A stretch of DNA of 64,000 nt, taken from CAVTJX01 sp963735175. GTDB lineage: Bacteria > Electryoneota > RPQS01. Each line of letters begins with the position of its first letter. Positions within the stretch are counted from its first letter, which is position 1. Where the stretch lies: positions 186,001 to 250,000 of the forward strand of contig CAVTJX010000015.1 of assembly GCA_963735175.1 (NCBI GenBank). The letters are read 5' to 3'. The notes beneath the pieces are model-generated. The model ran no database searches. It saw only the letters and a program-made list of their open reading frames with translations, and had not been told where the DNA came from. A program made the translations under genes and the position numbers. Shown one piece after another: positions 34,659-46,252 of this stretch.

Positions 34659-37600
34659 TTATTTCTGAACGGTACCCTCGGGCAGTCCGAAAGTGGGAGG
34701 AAGTGTCAGGTTCGGCGCGGCGCCGGGGCAGACGCCAACGACGGCATAGAAGCGCCGGCCACCCGCCAGAGCGATCGCGCCGCTGTGCGTGTAAACCGTA
34801 GCCGATGGCCCAAGAACCGGTACGATCCCGGGTTGCAGGATACTCCAGCTTGCCGGGAAGCCCTCGACGTCGGCACTGACATAAACCGTGTACGTGCCGC
34901 TGAATGTGCTGTCAGCGGTCCAGCGCAGCTCGATGTCGGTGGGGAAGACCAATACACTCGTCAAATCCGTAACGGTATCGGGCGTGCACAATCCGGCGCA
35001 GACGAGTTGTGCCCGGTAGGTCGTGGGGAACGGATTGCCCGTGTCAAACGCCGGGGCGACGAACACGGTATACGTACCCGCTCCGAGCAGAGCCGTGACC
35101 GCTTTGGGCACACACGGATTGGCCGTGTCGCCCGCCAGGGTAATCGGGCTCGCGCAGTTGGTCGCGTCCACGATGGCGATCAACGCTTTCAGGCCGCTGG
35201 TAACCGTCAGTGTAGCGTTAGCCGAATCGGTCAGGGTAAACGTATACCAGTCGGTATCGCGGAAACAGTTATTGAGCGTTACCTTATCCTGATAGTTGAA
35301 GGCCACGCCGCAAATCGTCTGCGCACAGAGCACGCTGCCAAAGGTTGGACTGGTATCGGCGCAGCCGCCGTCAGGATCGGTCGTGTGGAAGAGCGGATCA
35401 AAGCGGTTTTCCGCCGTCTCGATCACGTCCCCGCCGCCGCAGACCGGCGCCACGCACGGGCAGGGGCCGTTGTCATACACTGTCAAAAGGTAACTGCCGG
35501 AGCCGGTCGAGAAGCGACCCACGCGGATGTAGTAGGTTCCCGCGTGAAGCTCGCCGCCGAGGTAAGATGTCAGGCTACCGGTGCCCTGTTGGCTGACGCT
35601 CGCCCATTCCGGCACGGGGAAATGCGACTTGTCGTCGTTGCAGAGGATGGCCGTGCCGCAACAGTTGCCCAAGCCTTCATACACCGACAAGTGCATGTCG
35701 CTGTTACCCGCGCTATCGGTCAGGCTCATACGTGATGCGGGCGCACTGCGCGAGCGTCATCTGGTAGAAGACATCCGGTCCGCGCCGAACGGAAACCGCT
35801 TTCACACGTATCGGCGCAGTCGGCGACAAAGCCCGCCGTGGTACCGCCATAGACCACCGAACTGTTGGCGGCGGGCGGCGTCAGCGTGAGGGCGTTGCCG
35901 CAGTTGTCACCGGGCGGCGGTGGCAGGACATTGGCCACGGCGGCATCGCAAGCAGCGCAGTTTACGGAGTCGGCGCGGTAGGCGCGCACGGAGTACGTAC
36001 CGGCCACGTTTGTCGTGTAGGTGGTGCCTGTCGCTCCCGCGATGATATTGGCGTTGGCGCACACGCCGCCCGTGTACCACTGGTAGATAATCGCACCGCC
36101 ATAACCGCCGCTGGCATTCGCCACGAGCGTTACCGAACCGACGGCGGATACATCATTCGCCGTCACGATGGGTGCGGCGCACCCACCCTGCGGGTAGACT
36201 TCGAGGTCGTCGATATAGGTCCGCCCCGCCGATCGCTTGGTGAGGCCGTGGAATCCGATGTAAAAGACGCCGGTCGACGGTTGGATCGGAACCACGACCG
36301 TGTCGCGCGTGTAGGTCGTCGAAAGGAACGTGTAAATCGGCAGCAGCGTCTGCGTCATGACCGCCGAGGCCGGACCCACGCCAAGCTTCACCTCGAGCGA
36401 TTCCGGCACCGTGACCGATGCGCCACGCCGCCAGAAAGACAGTATGTAGGGCCGTCCACCTTCCAGTTCGATACCCTTGGTGAAGAGCCAGTCGTCATTG
36501 CCCGCGCTTGCGCCGAGGAGCGAGGCGGAATTCGGCGCGCTGCGCGGGCTCGTGCTGTAGCCTTCCCAAACCGGCGCGATGCTGTTCGTATTCTCCGTGC
36601 TCCAGCACGACGGCAATGATGGCGAAGCGACGGCGTCGAAATTTTCCGTATAGGGCGGAGTCACCGGCAAGCAGGCGCTCAGGCTCCACTGCAACACGAA
36701 ATCGCCACAAGCCGTAGTCAGCGAAAAGCCGCCGACGACAAAATAGAGCGTCTGCGTGGAACCGGTAGTGTTGGTCCACGAATAGCGCCGGGTATCCGGG
36801 TCATCGGCGCAGCCGACGAGATTCGTCCCCGGACAGGCGCCGCCCCAAAGCAGTGAATGGCGGCTGTCGAGTGTGTTGGACGACTGCCAGATCGCTCCTT
36901 CATAACCTGCCGGAACGACCATCTGGAAGACCATGTCCTGTCCCGATGCGCCGCACGACTGGCCGGGGCTGGTATCGACGGTTCCACAGTTGTTATAATT
37001 CGCGCTGTCGCGCGCGCCGGTCAACAGGATCGCCGAGGCGCAATTGATGCCGGTCTTCACAGTCACTGTCACGCGGAGTGTGTCATTGGTACGGTCTTCA
37101 TCGGTGGCAAGATCGGACCAGACGGCGAGCACGTAGGTCCCCGCCGTGCCGGGCATGGTGATGTTCGTGGCGAAGGTGTGCAGGTCAACACCAAGCTGTG
37201 CTAAAGAAGGCGAAGTCTTCGGAGATCGTGGCTCCGCCGTTGAAAAGGTAACGGACGGGCGCCGATTCCGTCGTCGTGCCGAAGTTGATGAACCGCCCGG
37301 TCACAGAAACCGAAGCGCTGGTTTCGTACGTTCCGGCAAGCGGGCTGATGATTGCGGTGATCGCATAGTTATGGGTCAGCGCGAGATTCAACCGTCGCGA
37401 TCTGCAACCGCCACGCGTGTACTTTGCCCGTGTCGCCGCTCGCGTCATCATAAATCAACAGCATCCAGTTGCCGTTGGGATCGAGACCGTCAAAGGCGCT
37501 GAGGGCAACCTCCGGACGGTACGAATTGGTCATGGGAGCGACAGCCGTGGTGATCGACACACCGGCCTCATCATCGAAGCGGGTGCGGATCATATTGTCA

Positions 37601-38280
37601 CCGGTGCTGCCGTTATCCGTGGAGAGTTCGATCTGCACACCGGTCGGGCCACGGAGAAACATATCCATATCGCCGTCAAACGAGTGAATCAGTGAATCGA
37701 TCTGTACTTCCACATCCAGCGTATATGTCCCGAGGCCGGACACCGCGATCGTGGATCGTACGGAATCTGTGCCCGCGCCACCCGTTCCGGCGGGCGGGAT
37801 GCGCAACGGTGTGTCGGTGGAGAGAAACGTCGTGCCGCCATTCTCGTCGAGTGCGCCCGGCGCCGGGCTGTGTATACCGGCGGCGCTAAACCGCTCTTCA
37901 GCGGCATAATCCTCAATGGCCGCCTTCTTCAGCCAGGCTGAGGGTGGCTCCAGCCTCGTCAAGCGCGACCGCATCCTTGGCGGCGGCGCGGACGCTCGCG
38001 TGTGCGGCGTCTGCGGCCACGGCTTCCTGAGCTGTAAGCTGCGCGGCTTCAATCTCGGTAACGGCAACAGGAAGTTCCGAAACCGGAATTTCGACCTTGG
38101 CGGTCGATCTCATTAACGGTTGCCGCGTGCATTACGTGACGTCAGATTCAACCGTTGACTACTTGTTCGAACCAGTTGCTCAATGTCGGATTTAACGGAG
38201 GGTCCCGCGATCAACCCAAACGGACCCAGCACAATGGCCAGAAGGCCCAGTAGCCCTAAAGCGATCGATGTTCTCTTCAT
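34659..38280 (-). CDS. Large secreted protein with proprotein-convertase P-domain and PPC-like domains (about five frame breaks)
   Basis: ATG 38280 encodes a signal-like helix (MKRTSIALGLLGLLAIVLGP), but that frame stops at 38113 with TAATG. The continuation MRSTAKVEIPV starts in the overlapping ATG at 38113. I treat this as one gene with a frame break, because the downstream product needs export. Next comes an Ala-rich helix, then a P/homoB domain (TYTLDVEVQIDSLIHSFDGD ... LDPNGNWMLLIYDD). After that come Ig-like segments, a jelly-roll domain (TENFDAVASPSLPSCWS), a Cys-poor Ig repeat, two PPC-like domains (GTYYIRVGRFSTGSGSYLL) and an FN3-like end. Other breaks lie near 37925, 37375, 37165 and 35750. 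It is a surface or extracellular protein of unknown function, with no protease domain present. Confidence 0.6.
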
Positions 38281-38763
38281 CCCATCACCCTTTCTTGCGG
38301 TTCTTGATTACACCCGTAATTTCCGACCTGAATTTTCTGGGAGATAATGAGGACAGTGATAAACTCGTAGTTGACAATTATTATCTGATTTAAGTTACTG
38401 CCAAGTATTTCGGATGTCAATATATAAATACATTCTCGTCAAGAATGTAAAGTGTTTATAATTATTGCAAGTTAGTCAATCTGAACCGTGGGGATATAGT
38501 GGAATATGCCAATATTCCTCCAATTTAAAATTTCACACATGCCGAGGTTTGCCCGCATTATAGGAGGACTGGGGGTGAAATGCGCAAGAGAGGTTGCGTC
38601 CTTACGAATAATTCAGTATGATTAACTGAGGCACGGCGAAAGCCGGCGGCCTCTGGGTTGTATGTCCGAGATTTCAGAGTCTGCATCTTGAAAATTCCTG
38701 TTCGCCTGTCTTGCGGACCTCACCTTTAACTGCCCTTCCTCTTCCCGCTATTTGGAGACGCCC
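38281..38763. other. 483-base AT-rich intergenic region with one structured leader
   Basis: No supported gene. Just before the OPT gene, 38628-38653 can fold as gaggc ... gcctc enclosing cggc-gaaa-gccg, a GNRA-loop hairpin. It does not match a riboswitch class I can name. Confidence 0.45.
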
Positions 38764-40603
38764 ATGGCCGTTGTTGAAAAACGCGTCGCTCCGCTCCGTT
38801 CCTTCGAGTCTACGCCCTCGGAATTGACAGTGCGCGCTATCTTGTCCGGATTGGTGGTCGGATCGCTGATCGGCGCCTCGAACGTCTGCATCGGCCTTAA
38901 AATCGGTTGGACGTTCGGCGCTTCGATCACCGCCGCCGTGATTGCGTTTGCCCTGTTCCGCTCGATGTCGAAGCTGCTGACCCGCCCCTACGGCGCCAAG
39001 GAAAACCTGATTACGGCCACCGCCGGCAGCGCCGCCGGGACGATGGCCTCGGCGGGCGGCTTTGTGGCCTGCATCCCCGCGCTGGAAATGTATCTGAAGG
39101 AGCAGGGGCAGGGCCTGCTCGGCTACGGGCAACTGGTGATCTGGGCGACGGCCATCGCCTTCCTCGGCGTGTTCTTCGCCATTCCGCTGCGCAAGCAGAT
39201 GGTGGTGCGCGAAAAGCTGAAATACCCGTCGGGCACGGCCGCGGCGGAGACCATCCGCGCAATGTACGCCTCGGGCGCGGACGCGCTGAAGAAAGCGAAG
39301 CTGCTGCTGTGGTCGGCGGTGTTTGCCGCCGGACTGAAGTTGCTGTTCAGCATCAAGCCGCTGGGCATCGGGCATTTCGCGGATTTCTCGATGGACGACC
39401 TGGGCATTACCTCCATCGGCATCCTCGGCATCGGCATGGCCTCGCTGCGGCTCGGCATCGGCCTCTCGCCGATGATGATTGGCGCGGGCGTGCTGGTCGG
39501 TCCCAAGGTCGGCTGGTCGCTGTTCGCGGGCTCGATTCTCGCCTGGGGCATCGGCGCGCCGATCCTCTTCGACCATGAATATCGTGGCGGGCACGGAGAA
39601 GGGCGTCTACCTGTCGGCCTTCCGCTGGCTGCTGTGGCCGGGCGTGGCCTGCATGGTGGCGGCGGGTTTTGCCAGCCTCGCGCTGCAGTATAAGGTGTTC
39701 GGGAAGACCTTCAGCTCGTTTATGAAGATGGTGCGCGGCGAGAAGCAGGTCGTAGATGCGGCGGACGCGGACGACGCGCCGGATCCGTTCCCCATGAGCT
39801 GGTGGGCGGTGGGCATGATCTGCGCCACGACGCTGACGACCACGCTGGCCTATATGTATTTCGGGATTCCCATCTGGATGGGCATTCTGGCGGTGCTGCT
39901 CTCGTTCCTGATCGCCACGATTTCCGTGCGCGCCACGGGCGAGACGGACATCAACCCCGTGGGCGCGATGGGCAAGATCACGCAGGTGGTCTACGGCGCG
40001 CTGCATCCGGGGCAGATTCCCACCAACCTGATGGCGGCGGGCATCACGGCGGCGGGTGCAAGCCAGTCGGGCGATCTGATGCACGACCTGAAGGCCGGCT
40101 ATATGCTGAAGGTGTCGATCCGGCGGCAGGTGATCGCGCAGCTCATCGGCGTGACGACCGGCGTGTTTACGGCGGCCGCCGTCTACCGGCTGCTGACAGC
40201 GGCCTACCAGATCCCCAGCGACGACCTGCCCGGCCCGGCGGTGATGGCCTGGGATGCGATGGCGAAGCTGCTGGCGCAGGGGCTGAAGTCGTTGCCGGCG
40301 CACGCCATGACCGCGGCGCTGGTGGGCGCCATCGTCGGCGCGGCGCTGCCGTTCCTCGCGCGGATCAAGAAGATCAGCAAATGGCTGCCCTCGCCCATCG
40401 CCCTCGGCATCGCCTTTATGGTCACGCCGTACTCCGCGCTGTCCATGTGGCTGGGCGCGATCCTCACCTGGGGCTACAACCGCAAGCACGCGGACAAGGT
40501 GGACGCCTACGGCGCGTCACTGGCGTCCGGATTAATTGCGGGCGAGGGGCTGATGATGGTCGTCGTCGCCATTCTGTTGATTCTACAGGTCAGTTGGGTA
40601 TAA
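38764..40603 (+). CDS. OPT-family oligopeptide transporter, copy 1 (one frame break)
   Basis: A polytopic membrane importer of the oligopeptide transporter family. ATG 38764 has GGAG five to eight bases upstream. Motifs are SLIGASNVCIGLKIGWTFGA, KENLITATAGSAAGTMASAG (the NxxQ-like fold start), EKLKYPSGTAAAETIRAM and, after a break near 39570, NIVAGTEKGVYL. The later half has ATGETDINPVGAMGKITQVV and TAAGASQSGDLMHDLKAGY, hallmark OPT motifs. It ends in a hydrophobic helix (LIAGEGLMMVVVAILLILQVSWV). About 613 residues is normal. A second OPT gene follows the cytochrome operon at 53931. Confidence 0.88.
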
Positions 40604-40610
40604 CCGCACA

Positions 40611-40646
40611 CGGGCGGCGGCTAAAGCCGCCGCCCGCTTCTTTTTT
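40611..40646 (+). terminator. Rho-independent terminator after OPT-1
   Basis: An 11-bp perfect stem (cgggcggcggc / gccgccgcccg), a taaa loop and a cttctttttt tail lie 7 bases after the stop codon. Confidence 0.9.
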
Positions 40647-40659
40647 GGGAGTTCATCAC

Positions 40660-43473
40660 TTGCTTCGATCCACTTCCACCGGACTGCGCGCCGCGCTGGC
40701 GTTCCTCGGTTCCCGGCAGTTTGTGATGCTGCTCCTTTGCCTCGTCATCCTGGCCGATACCGCGGACGCCGCGAAAAAGAAACGGCGCAGGGGCAAGCCG
40801 CAATACCGGTTGGTGAGTCAGGAGAAGCCCGTCGGGCTGCGGGTGGACGTGCAGGCGGTACGCGATTCACTCGTAAAGACCGCGCTGACTCCTGCCGCGC
40901 AGGTGGATGTCGCCTTGCGGCTTGGCGTTTTCCGGGAAAGCGACTTGTCCTTTCAGACGCTGTTGCAGATCGACCGCCCCACCGCCTGGCAGGCCCGGGC
41001 GCGGGATGCATTTCTGAACTACCGTTTCCGTGACGCGCGCGTCGCGCTCGACAGCCTCATGCGCTACCCGGCCACGGACGCGTCACGCGCGCTCTACTAC
41101 CGCTGGGAACTGATGCGCGAAAATCTCGGCGAACTGGACCGGCTGACGAACGAAGCCTTAGCGCGGAATCCGGAAGACCTCCCCGCCCTGCTGGCCCGCG
41201 GCGAACTGTTGTTGCGGATGCTGCGCTTCGCCGAGGCGGAGGCGTATTTCACGCGCGCGTATAACTTCGCGCCGGACGACATGTGGCGGGCGCAAGCCCG
41301 CGTGGGAACCGGCCGGGCGCTCCATCGCCAGGACAAATACCAGCAAGCCTTCGATACGCTGAAGACGCTGATCACGCCGGGCACGCTGCACGATTCGGTG
41401 CTCGTTAATATGGGACTGTCGCTAGTGGCGCTGGGCCGCGTGGGCGAGGCCATTGACTTGTTCGAAGAAGCGACGGCATGGAATCCGAACAACGAACTGG
41501 CGCATTACTACCTGGGCAACGGCTATGCGCGGCTCGACTATACCCAACTGCTGAAGAAGTATCCCGGCGCGCTGGCGACCGGCGCGGCGCAAGCGGATCT
41601 TGAAAAGGCGACCGACGCGTTGCGGCGTGGAGATCCCGTCGCGGCGCGGGAAATCGCGACCCAGACGGCAAGCCGTTTCCCGCGCATCGTCGAACCGCCG
41701 GTCCTGATCGGCTCCATCGCCTGGACGGAAGGAAAATTCGACGAAGCGGCGGACGACTTCCGCGCGGCGCTGCGCATTCTGCCCGCCTATGGCCGGGCGC
41801 AAAGCGGCCTTGCAAAATCGCTGGAGGGCCTGCGCCTGGCGCAGAATGCGCACCGTGCCGGCGATTCAGCGGCCTTCGCGCAAAAGTCCCTGCCCGATCT
41901 CCCGCGTATCGACGAATTCGTGCTGAACTGGAAGAGTCTCTCGCCACGCCATCAAAAGCAGGTGGCGCTGGCGATTGCGCCGTGGAAGGCTTACCTGCCG
42001 GTACTCATCGAATGCGGCAACCGTTTTTACATCAAACCGTTGTACGAAAAACTTTCGCAGAGCCCCGGCCAACAGGCGCTGAAAGACACGCGAATCGAAT
42101 ACGACTCGCGGCTCTGGGACGACGTGCGCGGCTGCGGCGGCTACATGACCGTCACCGGCATCGAGGATGTCGAAGCGCTCGATCTACTCGCTCTACAACA
42201 CGGTGCTGCACGAACTGACGCATCAGGTTCACAGCCTTTTTCCGCCTGAAGATTTGCAGCGCATTGTCGTCGCCTATCATGCGGCCCGGGTGCGCGAGGA
42301 CGGCGGCTCGAAAACCTTCCTCAGCCGCTACCAGCAGTCGAGCGTGGAAGAATACCTGGCGGAGGGCGCGAACGCCTATTACACGCCGCGGCGCGACGCC
42401 TATGATACGCGCGAAGTCGTGCGCGAACGGCTGCTCGAACGCGACAGCACGCTGGTGGGACTCGTCGAGAATTTCACGGCGGGACCGAATCTCGCGGCCT
42501 GCTACGCGGTGGGTCTCGTCAATGCCGCGGAGAACGCCGTCGAACGCGAGAACACCGGCGAGGCGCTTGAGCTTCGCGCAACGGGCCTACACGCGCGATC
42601 CGAAAAGCGAATTGGCGCTGAAGGAACTCTCGCGCGTCTATTCGCTGATAGACCGTGATTCGCTGGCGCTGAGTTATGCCGACACGCTGATCGCGCGCTT
42701 CCCGCGCAAGGCCGCGTCGTATGTGCAGAAAGCGACGGCCCGCGCCTACACCGACGGCAACGAAGCGGCAATACTTGAGATTCTTGAACGCGCGCTGAGC
42801 GCCGTGGACTCCACGGAACGCAATCCGCTGCGCCGTGCGCTGGGCAAGGCGCTGTGGTACAACGGCCGCTATGCCGACGCCGCGGCACAGTACCGCCTCG
42901 TGCTGGGCGAAATCCGCAACGATCCGGAAGCGCTGTGGGGGCTCGGGCTGGCACTCGGCGACGGCGGCAACATCGCCGGTGCCGACAGCGCGTTTCAACA
43001 AGCGCTGCTCGGGCGCAGCGGGATTGTGGAGCTGCGGCTGGATTACGCGCGGGTACTGTTGCAGGCCGGTCGACTCGATGACGCCTCCGCGCAGATCGAA
43101 GAGGCGCAGCTTCTTGCGCGCGGCGATCCGTTGGTCGTCACGATGAAAGGCTGGCTGATGGCCGAGCGCGGCGAATGGAAACTTGCGCTGGCATCTCTCG
43201 ACCGCGCGATGGAGATGGCCCCCGACCAGCGCCTGGCCTTCGGTGTTGCGCATCAAGGTACTGAAACATTACGCGCCGCCGGTGAGGAAGCGCGTGCGCA
43301 AATACAATCCCGTTGCCAAGGAGGCCGCGCTGCTCGCGGAAGCCGCTGCCAAAGATGTCCCCGCGTGGGTTTTCCTCCCCCGCAAAATGGGCTACGTCCC
43401 CGCCAAGACCTGGCCGTTCTTCCAGAAGGAAATGCTGAAACAGCTCACGGCAGCGATGGACGAGAAACGATGA
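40660..43473 (+). CDS. Secreted TPR protein with HELTH metallopeptidase motif (three frame breaks)
   Basis: The start is probably TTG 40660 (GGGAG upstream). The signal helix is FVMLLLCLVILADTADA. About 13 tetratricopeptide-like helical pairs flank a central zincin-like core: after a break near 42170, YNTVLHELTHQVHSLFP supplies HExxH and SVEEYLAEGANAYY a likely third ligand (Glu). Further breaks lie near 42575 and 43245; the last segment ends FPKEMLKQLTAAMDEKR-like at 43473. The order TPR-peptidase-TPR fits periplasmic or outer-membrane assembly or quality-control proteases (MA-clan TPR proteins). It is preceded by the OPT terminator, so it is transcribed separately. Confidence 0.65.
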
Positions 43474-43579
43474 ACGATGAACGCTGCCTCCGGCCGAGCC
43501 GGGTTGGGCATGCGCTACACAAAAGAATACCGACAAACAAAAACCCGGCCGAAATCTAAACGGGAATCCCGTACATGAG

Positions 43580-43610
43580 GTAGGGGCGCATGGCTTGTGC
43601 GCCCTTTTTT
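43580..43610 (+). terminator. Rho-independent terminator with GTAGGG-family head
   Basis: gtaggggcgca, a 7-base loop, then tgcgcccc-like tgcgccc and six T residues. It combines the gtaggg interspersed-repeat head with a functional-looking terminator after the TPR gene. Confidence 0.7.
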
Positions 43611-43650
43611 AGGTCATTCTGGATATGTCAGTCCATTTGTGGATAACCCC

Positions 43651-43679
43651 TTGCGAATTCTGTCACGAATCCTTATCTT
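43651..43679 (+). promoter_or_regulatory. Candidate sigma-70 promoter for glutamine synthetase
   Basis: TTGCGA (43651-43656), a 17-base spacer, then TATCTT (43674-43679), about 40-50 bases upstream of the start codon. Confidence 0.5.
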
Positions 43680-43729
43680 TAGGCCCCCTAATATCCGTAG
43701 ATCCCGGCCCGCTTGGAAGGATGAAATTC

Positions 43730-45183
43730 ATGAACAGTTCACGTGAAATGCAGACCTCTGCGCCCGGACGAGAACGGCCTGAAGACCCCGCTCCGGGAGG
43801 CAGCGCCCAGTTTCCCCACCTGCAAGCTCGCCCGCCTGACGGGCAAAGACCCCCGGAAGCTGGACGGTGGACGACCTGATCGCCCTCGTGCGCGACCAGG
43901 GCATCCGCCTCGTCAGCCTGATGCACATCGGCGGCGACGGATGGCTGAAAACACTGGACTTTGTGCCCCGCGACCTGGCGCACTTGAAGGATATCCTGAC
44001 GGGCGGCGAACGCTGCGACGGTTCGAGCATTTTCAGTGACCTCGGCATTCCTGCCGGAGCCTCGGATATCGTGCTCCGTCCCCGGCCCGCTAGCGCCTTT
44101 TTGGATCCGTTCGCCCCCGAGCCGACGCTGGTCGTCATGTGCAGCCACCTGGGCCGCGACGGCAAACCGCTGCCCGAATCGCCGGATTCGATCCTCCGCG
44201 CCGCCTATGCCCGGCTGCACGCCGAGGCAGGGATCGATCTCCACGCCCTGGGCGAAATCGAATATTTCCTCGGCATGCATCCCAACGAGCACAGCCTTTA
44301 CGGGCGCAACGACCGCGGCTATCACGCCAGTTCGCCCTTCGTCTTCGGCGAGAAGCTGCGCCGCGAGGCACTGGTGATCCTCGCCGGAAATGGGCGATAC
44401 CCATCAAGTACGGCCACAGCGAGGTCGGCTATGTGGAAGCCAACGACCGCGAAAAATGGGTCTGGGAACAGCACGAAATCGAACTGCATTTGCAACCCCT
44501 GCCCGAAGCCGCCGACGGCGTGGTGTTAACCCAGTGGGTTTTGCGGAATCTGGCCCACAACAGCGGTATGCTTCTGCAGTTTCGAGCCGGTGCTGCGGCA
44601 AGGGCACGCGGGCAACGGCATGCACTTCCATATGGCTCCCTCGGCCAAGGGCCAGTATTTGAGCGTCGAAGGCACCGATGGCAAGCTGCGTGACGTGTCG
44701 AAATGGCTGATCGGCGGATTGGTGATGCACGGCGGCGTGTTGATGGCCTTCGGCAATCGCGAAGGCAGCTCATTCCTCCGCCTGACGCAAGGCAAAGAGG
44801 CGCCCAACACGGTCACTTGGGGCCGCTATAATCGCAAGGCACTGATCCGGCTACCCATCGTCCCCCGCGACGCCGAGGGCCATTCCGTAGCCCCCGAGAC
44901 GATCGAGTTCCGTCTGCCGGATGGATCGGCTCACCCCCATTTACTGCTGGCAGGCGTGGCGCAGGTGATGGTGGCCGGCAAAGCGATGCAGGATGTCGAT
45001 GAATGGCTAAGTAAGACGGCGACAGACAGCTCCGCCAATCAGCCGCAGGGGATCATCCCGATTCCCAAAGACGGTCACGAAATCGCGGCCTTGTTGAATA
45101 AACAGCGGGCGATCTTTGAGGCAGGTTCGGTCTTCCCCACCCGCCAGATTGATTGCATCATGGAAAACCTGAAACGCGATTGA
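43730..45183 (+). CDS. glnA: Glutamine synthetase family protein (four frame breaks)
   Basis: Glutamate + ammonia + ATP to glutamine. The start is ATG 43730 (GGAAGG nine bases upstream; ATG 43721 is an alternative). Joined frames give KLARLTGKDPRKW-TVDDLI, IRLVSLMHIGGDGWLKTLDF, GGERCDGSSIFSDLGI (beta-grasp), DLHALGEIEYFLG, KYGHSEVGYVE, GNGMHFHMAPS (metal/glutamate His) and NREGSSFLRLTQGKE. Breaks lie near 43770, 43860, 44385 and 44580. About 480 residues. It resembles the GSI-like subfamily common in FCB bacteria; an adenylylation loop was not recognised. It stands alone between a promoter and a strong terminator. Confidence 0.87.
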
Positions 45184-45212
45184 GCCGAATAGTAAAGCCG
45201 CCTGAAAAATGA

Positions 45213-45249
45213 ACAATCCCGCAGAATACTGCGGGATTGTCTTTTTTTT
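45213..45249 (+). terminator. Rho-independent terminator after glutamine synthetase
   Basis: A 12-bp stem (acaatcccgcag / ctgcgggattgt), an aata loop and eight T residues. It separates glnA from the cytochrome operon. Confidence 0.93.
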
Positions 45250-45345
45250 AAGTATGGATTTTGCTATCTTCAAAGTTGGCGCTATTGTCCTGTCTGTTTT
45301 CTATAAGTGCCGGATATACCGGCCTTTCCGAATCTTCACCGAACT

Positions 45346-46252
45346 ATGCCCGTTCACCGCATCTTGCTCGGCATCCTGTACTTGCTGACACTCGCCGCCA
45401 TGGCCTACCTGGTCGTGATCGGCAGCGAGTATTATCGTCTGCCCCGCATCGACCGCCCACACCACGCGTTACATGCGGAATGGAAGCCCAGCGGGGGCAT
45501 TGGTCACGGTGTGGGAATCGTTGGCAGCCTGCTGATGGTGACGCTGCTGCTGTATTCGGCCCGCAAACGGTTGCGGGCTCTGCAAAGCTGGGGCAATATC
45601 CGCTACTGGCTGAACTACCACATCTGGATGGGCGTTACCGGACCACTGTTAGTGATTTTTCATACCAGCTTCAAGCTGGGCGGAATCGTGGCGGTATCGT
45701 TCTGGTCGATGATCGGCGTCGCCTTGAGCGGCGTCATCGGCCGCTATATCTATTCGCAGATTCCGCACAGCCTGAGCGGCCAGGAGTTGTCGGCACGCGA
45801 ACTGGATGAACTGGATCGCGCCATGCTGGCCGAGCTGGAAGAAAAATACCGCGTCGACGCCGCGACTCTGACGCTGATTCAAACCGCTTCAAGCACCGGC
45901 GGCAGACCGCTGCGGCATGGCTGGGCCGGCCTGTGGGACTGGTTCCTCGAGGATATTGCACTGCCCGGAAAACTGCAACGCATCCGCCAGCGGCTGCGCG
46001 TCGTCAAGCGGTTTCAACGGAGCGCAAATCCACGCCGTAATGACACTGACGCGCAAAAAAGTCCGGCTGCGGCGGCGCATGGCATTCCTTGCAACCGCAC
46101 ATTCCCTGCTGCATCACTGGCACGTCATCCACCGGCCGTTTGCGATTGTCATGCTGGTTATCATGGTGGTGCATGTGGTCATCACAACTATCTTGTTCGG
46201 CTACGCTGGATCTTCTGGGAGCGACACGTGCGGCATCGAGGGTCATGCTTGA
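45346..46252 (+). CDS. Diheme cytochrome b-like inner-membrane protein, first gene of electron-transfer operon (frame break)
   Basis: About 300 residues with five hydrophobic helices. TM1 is ILLGILYLLTLAAMAYLVVI; TM2 follows GHGVGIVGSLLMV; TM3 is NYHIWMGVTGPLLVIFHTSF; TM5 is HRPFAIVMLVIMVVHVVITT. TM3 and TM5 each carry two His exactly 14 residues apart (H-x13-H), the spacing of helices that bind two stacked b hemes. A charged cytoplasmic loop separates them. The frame breaks near 46015; the end may instead run to 46260 (RWIFWERHVRH). It overlaps the next gene (ATG 46245). The likely role is quinol or electron transfer across the inner membrane, linking to the Fe-S/FAD protein and c-type cytochromes that follow. 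Confidence 0.72.

Noticed and set aside
38570..38640. c-di-GMP-I riboswitch before OPT-1
   Set aside because: The conserved GEMM bases (GCACAGGGCAAACC and ACGCAAAGCC blocks) are absent; only a GAAA-loop hairpin is present.
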